This document shows positions 5,377 to 9,789 of a DNA stretch of 9,789 nucleotides, one piece after another. The notes beneath the pieces are model-generated. The model had not been told where the DNA came from. It saw only the letters and a list, made by a program, of their open reading frames with translations, and made no database searches. The stretch lies in contig NVTJ01000021.1 in NCBI GenBank assembly GCA_002401545.1, forward strand, positions 1-9,789. Reading direction: 5' to 3'. How positions within the stretch are numbered: the stretch's first letter is position 1; each line of letters opens with the position of its first letter. Source of the stretch: Alphaproteobacteria bacterium. Its GTDB lineage: Bacteria; Pseudomonadota; Alphaproteobacteria; Sphingomonadales; Emcibacteraceae. The position numbers were made by a program, and so were the translations under genes.

Positions 5377-6477
5377 TTAATCAAATAGCCATTTTCTGAT
5401 TTCCTGTGTCACGCGGTCTGCGGTTTTGCCGTCCCAGAGGTCAGGTTTTGTGCCGCTCCGCCACTTGTTCGCAAGGACAAGGTCAACATTTTCCTGCAGA
5501 TTTTTCATTGTGACCAGCTTATTGGTGCCCTCGGTTATGGTAATCGGACGTTCGGTATTTTCCCGCAGCGTCAGGCAGGGAATATTGAGGTAGGTTGTTT
5601 CTTCCTGTATGCCCCCGGAGTCCGTGATGATCAGCTTTGCAGATTTTACCAGGCTCATAAACGGCACATAACTTACCGGTTCCACCAGTTTGAGCCGGTC
5701 AACTGAGTGGACGCTGTCCCACAGGCCATGTTTCTGCAGACTGTTTCTTGTGCGGGGATGGACGGCAAAAATCAACGGGATTTTAGCCGATACCTCTATC
5801 AACTGATCCACCAGCGCTTTAAGTGTGTCATAGTCGTCTACATTTGACGGGCGATGCAGGGTGACTACACCATAATTACCGACCTCAAGGCCGTATTTTT
5901 CCGGGGAGTTTTCTGCTTCAATCTTTTCCCGTAACAACTCAAAGCTATCCATCATGATGTTGCCGACCCTGACAATGCGGCTCTGTGGGTGCCCTTCATT
6001 TTTCAGGTTTTCATCCGCATCGGGTGAGGGGGTCCATAATGTATCGCAAATGGCATCGGTCACCAGGCGGTTGATTTCTTCGGGCATGCGCCTGTCGCCA
6101 CTTCTGAGGCCCGCCTCCAGATGAGCCACCGGGATGTGAAGTTTTGTCGCCACCATGGAACAGGCTGCGGTCGGGTTCACGTCTCCGACGACCACAAGGA
6201 AATCGGGTCGTTCTTCTTCCAGGACTATTCTTTCGTATTTTAACATGACATTGCCGGTTTGATGGGCATGGGAGCCACTGCCTATCCCCAAATGAAAATG
6301 TGGCTCAGGCAGCATCAGGTCGGCAAAAATACTGTCAGACATATTGGCGTCATAATGCTGCCCGGTATGAATGATATGGACGGTGCACCAGTCTTGCTTT
6401 TTCAGGGCATGATACAGGGGCGCTATTTTCATAAAATTGGGCCGTGCTGCCGCGATAAGGTGAATTATTTTTTTCAT
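5377..6477 (-). CDS. wecB: UDP-N-acetylglucosamine 2-epimerase (non-hydrolysing)
   Basis: It interconverts UDP-GlcNAc and UDP-ManNAc, supplying ManNAc-type sugars for surface glycans. The 366-aa length and GT-B fold fit the family. Visible marks are an N-terminal ARPNFMK loop, Asp99 in VVVGDVN, Glu121 in HLEAGLRSGDRR, Glu134 in MPEEINR, His208 in VTLHRP, and the nucleotide-binding TDSGGIQEE (285-293) with GT at 317-318. These match the catalytic Asp, Glu, Glu and His of E. coli WecB. The GDVN and MPEEINR forms are those of the branch often found in exopolysaccharide and exosortase-A clusters. The start is 5 nt after the stop of the ligase-like gene with almost no ribosome binding site of its own, so translation is probably coupled. 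All key residues are present. Confidence 0.94.
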   Translation of the reverse strand: MKKIIHLIAAARPNFMKIAPLYHALKKQDWCTVHIIHTGQHYDANMSDSIFADLMLPEPHFHLGIGSGSHAHQTGNVMLKYERIVLEEERPDFLVVVGDVNPTAACSMVATKLHIPVAHLEAGLRSGDRRMPEEINRLVTDAICDTLWTPSPDADENLKNEGHPQSRIVRVGNIMMDSFELLREKIEAENSPEKYGLEVGNYGVVTLHRPSNVDDYDTLKALVDQLIEVSAKIPLIFAVHPRTRNSLQKHGLWDSVHSVDRLKLVEPVSYVPFMSLVKSAKLIITDSGGIQEETTYLNIPCLTLRENTERPITITEGTNKLVTMKNLQENVDLVLANKWRSGTKPDLWDGKTADRVTQEIRKWLFD

Positions 6478-6482
6478 AGCTT

Positions 6483-7763
6483 TTATGTCCGGGTTGGTTT
6501 CTTGGCTTCTGGAGGTGGTTTTGCCATTTCGATTTTTATGTGGCTGATCAGGAGAACAATGAACGCCAGAATATAATAGTATAAATCAAGATATGCCACG
6601 TTAATAGTCAGCCCGTTAAAAGCAAAACCAATAATACTGAACTGTGCGTAAAACAAAAATTTTGAAGCCCATATTAAATCTTCTCGCCGGGCACTTGTCT
6701 TTGAGACCTTGTTTGCGGATATAACAGCGGTAATCATGAGGAGTAAATAAATGAATATTCCCACATAGCCCTGTTCTTCCAGCACCTGAAAATAAACGCT
6801 GTGAACGGCACGGTTTGTATCAATGCCCACCATGTATTTTTGGTAATAGGGTTGATAATAGCGGGCGTAGAAACCGTTGCCGAGGATGGGACTCTCGGAG
6901 GCTAATTGCACGGCATATTTCCATTGAAGAATTCTGGTTGAGGCAGAACTGTCCTGCTCATATGTCTGTATGGTTTCCATGCGGCTTGTCCATGACTGTG
7001 GCATGAAGGCAAGAACAGCTATACCACTGACAGCAACGAATATGCCAATGATAAACTTGTGCTTTGTTCTGATGAAGAATGCCAGGGTTGTTCCCAAAAT
7101 ACCGACCAGTCCGCCACGGGACTGGGTCCCCAATATACAAATGAATGACAAGAATGTACTGGCATAAACAGCGAAACGATGGCTTTTTCTATCTAAAAGA
7201 TATTGCAGGGCAAATATCAGCGGTATCACCATCAACATGGCAAGGGACACGCCATTATTGTCGCCCCATGCTGTGCCTGGGGCCCCCCATATTCTTGCCC
7301 CTCCCCCGGTCAATATTGTAAAAAGACCGCCTTTTACGCCTGTGAGGCCAACTGAAAAAACAAATACCCATATGGCGGAAATGATCCAGTGTCTGCTATT
7401 TAAGAATAACAGCATCAGTATGACAAACAACATTGTTTTTGAATAGTTAACCCACTTTGGAAAAGCCAGATCATGGGAGATAGAAAAGAAGGTAGACAGA
7501 CATGTCCAAAGATAAAAGATGACCAATATGACAGCAACGGGATGGAAAAGGGCTTTTTTTGCCTGTTTGAAATTGATCAGCGCACTTATCAATGTCGCCC
7601 CGGCGATGATATCAAGAACCGGCAGAGTGTAAATCCAGCCAAAGGATTCCTTATGAGGGTTCATTATTGAAAGCCATAACCAACCCAGAATTCCAATTTG
7701 AGGCTTGCGAAGGGTAGTCAATACTATACATATTATAGCTGAAAAGATAAAAATATCGCGCAT
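6483..7763 (-). CDS. Exosortase-A-associated O-glycosylation ligase / O-antigen ligase-like membrane protein
   Basis: A 426-aa inner-membrane protein with about ten to twelve hydrophobic segments and a basic, proline-rich tail. The opening (MRDIFIF), the LSIMNPHKESFGW stretch (31-43) and WGAPGTAWGDNNGVSLAMLM (159-178) match my knowledge of the 'putative O-glycosylation ligase, exosortase A-associated' family. The TQSRGGL (213-219) and ILGNGF (293-298) motifs and His321 in the periplasmic loop are those of the Wzy_C/WaaL superfamily. It would transfer or polymerise lipid-linked glycan on the periplasmic face. No exosortase or PEP-CTERM protein is in the window, so a plain polysaccharide polymerase role is the alternative. 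The ATG is the first possible start after an in-frame TAG, lacks a clear ribosome binding site, and sits 3 nt after a small ORF, so coupling is likely. wecB follows by 5 nt. Confidence 0.87.
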   Translation of the reverse strand: MRDIFIFSAIICIVLTTLRKPQIGILGWLWLSIMNPHKESFGWIYTLPVLDIIAGATLISALINFKQAKKALFHPVAVILVIFYLWTCLSTFFSISHDLAFPKWVNYSKTMLFVILMLLFLNSRHWIISAIWVFVFSVGLTGVKGGLFTILTGGGARIWGAPGTAWGDNNGVSLAMLMVIPLIFALQYLLDRKSHRFAVYASTFLSFICILGTQSRGGLVGILGTTLAFFIRTKHKFIIGIFVAVSGIAVLAFMPQSWTSRMETIQTYEQDSSASTRILQWKYAVQLASESPILGNGFYARYYQPYYQKYMVGIDTNRAVHSVYFQVLEEQGYVGIFIYLLLMITAVISANKVSKTSARREDLIWASKFLFYAQFSIIGFAFNGLTINVAYLDLYYYILAFIVLLISHIKIEMAKPPPEAKKPTRT

Positions 7764-7766
7764 GGG

Positions 7767-7916
7767 CTAATTTCTGATATGATTTTGATTTTCGGAGGTC
7801 TTTTTTTCTTTTTCTATTCGTGTATCTTCTTTGAATGCCCAATACATGGCGTAAAAAATACCAAGATTAAATGATAGAAACAATAAATTATTAACAAGGC
7901 CTCTTACAAAGTCCAA
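7767..7916 (-). CDS. Small 49-aa single-pass membrane protein (TTG start)
   Basis: A short open frame lies just upstream of the ligase-like gene. From the TTG at 7914-7916 it reads a short leader, a hydrophobic helix at about residues 7-28 (GLVNNLLFLSFNLGIFYAMY) and then a highly charged, lysine/glutamate-rich tail to TAG at 7767-7769. GGAT precedes the TTG by 7 nt. The stop is 3 nt before the ligase ATG, which has no good ribosome binding site of its own; this spacing supports real translation. An ATG at residue 24 would remove most of the helix. An overlapping ATG at 7921 in another frame stops after ten codons. I know no family for it. It could be a small subunit of the ligase or a coupling leader peptide. 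The case rests on topology and spacing. Confidence 0.45.
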   Translation of the reverse strand: MDFVRGLVNNLLFLSFNLGIFYAMYWAFKEDTRIEKEKKTSENQNHIRN

Positions 7917-8028
7917 TTTTCATATCCAATATTTATTTAATTATATCCCCAGGGTAACATCATTATCTTAATATATTACTAGGGTGTGCCAATACCATAG
8001 CATTGATTATGAATATCCTTTAGAAATA
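7917..8028 (-). promoter_or_regulatory. Intergenic region with candidate promoter for the glycan operon
   Basis: A perfect TATAAT (minus strand, 7940-7945) lies 23 nt upstream of the small-ORF start. I find no matching -35 box at 16-18 nt, so an activator or alternative context may be needed. A 10-bp palindrome, TAATATATTA (7969-7978), lies just upstream of the -10 box and could be an operator. No hairpin-plus-T-tract terminator follows the TonB receptor gene, so readthrough into this operon is possible. Confidence 0.4.
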
Positions 8029-9789
8029 TCAATAAACATAATTCAAGGCTAATTGAGCTACTCTGCCAGCTGCTGGAAAACCAAGAATTTCCTCATATTT
8101 CTTTTCAAGCAGGTTTTTGATGGACAATTTAAGCCTTAAGGATGCCCCGATTTTCTGAACAACAGTTAAATTTACGGTAGTATATCCGCTCAATTCTCTA
8201 TTCCCGGTAATAATCGAACTTTCCATGAATTTTCCTTTGACATTGACGAACAAACCTACTGTCAGATCATTATTTGGTTTAAGGACTGCACCAATATTAC
8301 CTTTCCACCTGGGCCTGTTCCGCAGTTTTACATCACTATTTATAACATTCGTATCTGTATAACTGATATTCATATTGACTTTAAGTTGGTCAGATACAGA
8401 TAAATTTGAAGAAAATTCAACGCCTTTCACTGTAACCAGGTCTCGGTTCACATTTTGAAATATTTCAGGGTCGAAGTCGATCAGATCAGTAAAGCGGTTG
8501 CTGTAATATCTCAATTCAAGCCATATTTTATTATTTAATAATTTTTGCCTTAACCCTATTTCAAAATTAGAACTTTTTTCTGGTCTTAATTCCGCATTGC
8601 CGACCAGAGGATTCCCCAGAGCTGCGAAGCTTGGTAATTTGAAGCCTTCACCCCATATGGCAAATATTGACGCGCTTCCGTCATTGAGTGAACAATCCAG
8701 ACCCGATTTGAAGTTTAACTCACTTTTAAGCAAATTAGGGTCATCCAGCCGGCCGCTGGCAGAAACTTCACAGCCATAAATTTCAGAAATACGTAATTCG
8801 GCGAATATGCTTTTTGTATTTCTTTTCAGTGAGAAATTTGTCGGAATGACGAAGCCAAAGTCAACAAATCCACTATCTTCTCCCTTTTCCTGCAAATAAG
8901 CGGCGCCAAGATTAATTTTTACATTGTCGGATAGCTGGTACAGCCCGCTGAGAATAATTTCATCACGGTTATAATTTGTCACGGTTGTAAAGGAAGGCAC
9001 GCCGTTAAATACACCCGGTGCGATTGCCGGTGAAAAAACCCGCTCATCAATGCGCGTCATATTATAAATAGTATTTATCTGGATTTTATTATTGACGGAA
9101 TATATTGATTTAATATAGCCGGAAAAAAAATCTCCATTTCTCTCCTGGAGGTCTCTTAAGACGGCAAGTCTCGGACCGCCACTGTCTTCGGGAAAATTTT
9201 TGGCATCTCTGTCGCTGTAAAATAACCCCATTCGGATATTAAAATTTTCTGTAATATCGCCCCCGGCACCAATATTAAGGTTCAGCCTTTCCAGTTCATT
9301 GCCTTCAATTTCATTTCCTCCTTGGGCATAACTGGCGGACATTGAGATATCACCATCCTCTCCCAATGGCCTTGAATAGGAAGAAGACAGGGCAAAACTC
9401 TCATCTGTGCCTGCCCGGCCATTCATGGAAAAATATTGTTGTCCCTTTGTCTTGCGGGTGATGAGATTAATGACACCGCTGACGGCGCCAGAGCCAATGA
9501 TTGGCGAAGCGGGTCCCCGGACGATTTCCACATGGTCAATCATTGCGGGGTCAAGTGCTGAAAAATCAAATCCCCCGCCGCGACTGTTGGTCGGATTGTT
9601 AACTTTGACGCCATCGATAAGGATTGCTGTGAAATTAGGATCCCCACCACGGACAGAAATTAATGTGATGCCCCCATCCCCGCCAATTTGGGAAACATCA
9701 ATGCCTGCTAAACCGCGAAATATGTCTATAAAATTTCCGTCAATTTTATGGTCGAGCAAACTTGAATCAAGGATTTCTGTATAGACTGA
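8029..9789 (-). CDS. TonB-dependent outer-membrane receptor (5' end beyond window)
   Basis: The frame is open to the window edge, giving 586 visible residues; the signal peptide, TonB box and start of the plug are missing. A TTG at 9757-9759 is not a credible start, because the plug sequence continues upstream of it. Visible residues 1 to about 115 form the plug, with RGLAGIDVSQIGGDGG, the SVRGGD motif (45-50), LIDGVKVNNPTNSRGG (57-72) and the closing VEIVRGPASPIIGSGAVSGVI (87-107). The rest is a beta-barrel of alternating strands ending in Tyr, as outer-membrane proteins do. The plug resembles BtuB-like receptors more than typical ferric-siderophore ones, but the ligand cannot be told. TonB, ExbB/D or transport genes are not in view. 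It precedes the glycan genes on the same strand by 112 nt. Confidence 0.93.
   Translation of the reverse strand, partial: SVYTEILDSSLLDHKIDGNFIDIFRGLAGIDVSQIGGDGGITLISVRGGDPNFTAILIDGVKVNNPTNSRGGGFDFSALDPAMIDHVEIVRGPASPIIGSGAVSGVINLITRKTKGQQYFSMNGRAGTDESFALSSSYSRPLGEDGDISMSASYAQGGNEIEGNELERLNLNIGAGGDITENFNIRMGLFYSDRDAKNFPEDSGGPRLAVLRDLQERNGDFFSGYIKSIYSVNNKIQINTIYNMTRIDERVFSPAIAPGVFNGVPSFTTVTNYNRDEIILSGLYQLSDNVKINLGAAYLQEKGEDSGFVDFGFVIPTNFSLKRNTKSIFAELRISEIYGCEVSASGRLDDPNLLKSELNFKSGLDCSLNDGSASIFAIWGEGFKLPSFAALGNPLVGNAELRPEKSSNFEIGLRQKLLNNKIWLELRYYSNRFTDLIDFDPEIFQNVNRDLVTVKGVEFSSNLSVSDQLKVNMNISYTDTNVINSDVKLRNRPRWKGNIGAVLKPNNDLTVGLFVNVKGKFMESSIITGNRELSGYTTVNLTVVQKIGASLRLKLSIKNLLEKKYEEILGFPAAGRVAQLALNYVY

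Noticed and set aside
9757..9759. TTG as the start of the TonB receptor
   Set aside because: The frame stays open to the window edge, and a receptor starting here would lack its signal peptide and the first part of the plug domain.

Overview
The window joins the end of an integrated mobile element (about 1-3786) to an ordinary chromosomal segment (about 3757-9789). The boundary is a tRNA-Arg(CCG) gene on the minus strand. The host looks like a Gram-negative alphaproteobacterium of moderate G+C. This rests on a Bax inhibitor-1 family protein with the N-terminus usual in that class, a TonB-dependent outer-membrane receptor, and an exosortase-A-type O-glycosylation ligase beside wecB. The class is an inference; no rRNA or species marker is present.

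Mobile part. The left edge holds the first 46 codons of an ArdC-type antirestriction protein, reading out of the window. Upstream of it is a 419-base gene-free stretch rich in inverted repeats: a long imperfect one (168-217 with 300-346) and four compact hairpins (358-477). Next come an unrecognised 160-aa gene (minus strand), a ParD/ParE toxin-antitoxin pair with a good promoter and operator-like repeat, a 66-aa unknown gene, and a 536-aa large serine recombinase coupled to it. The last nine recombinase codons lie inside the tRNA-Arg gene, antisense to it. This is the usual arrangement of an integrase gene beside its attachment site. ArdC, a toxin-antitoxin pair and an integrase at a tRNA end together suggest an integrative conjugative or mobilisable element. 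Most of it, including its other end and any transfer genes, lies left of the window.

Chromosomal part, all on the minus strand. Read in transcription order from the right edge: a TonB-dependent receptor cut by the window edge; a gap with a perfect TATAAT hexamer; a small 49-aa membrane-protein ORF; an O-antigen-ligase-like membrane protein of the exosortase-A-associated type; wecB (UDP-GlcNAc 2-epimerase); a low-molecular-weight protein tyrosine phosphatase; and then, probably separately transcribed, a Bax inhibitor-1 family membrane protein with a strong terminator, followed by the tRNA. The small ORF, ligase, epimerase and phosphatase are closely spaced (3, 5 and 49 nt) and probably form a surface-polysaccharide or glycosylation operon. 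In it the epimerase would supply UDP-ManNAc, the ligase would transfer or polymerise the glycan, and the phosphatase could regulate export.

The observations most worth a second look are the hairpin-rich DNA upstream of ardC (candidate single-stranded promoter or transfer-related region), the tRNA-embedded end of the recombinase, the 160-aa and 66-aa unknown cargo genes, and the 49-aa membrane ORF in front of the ligase.
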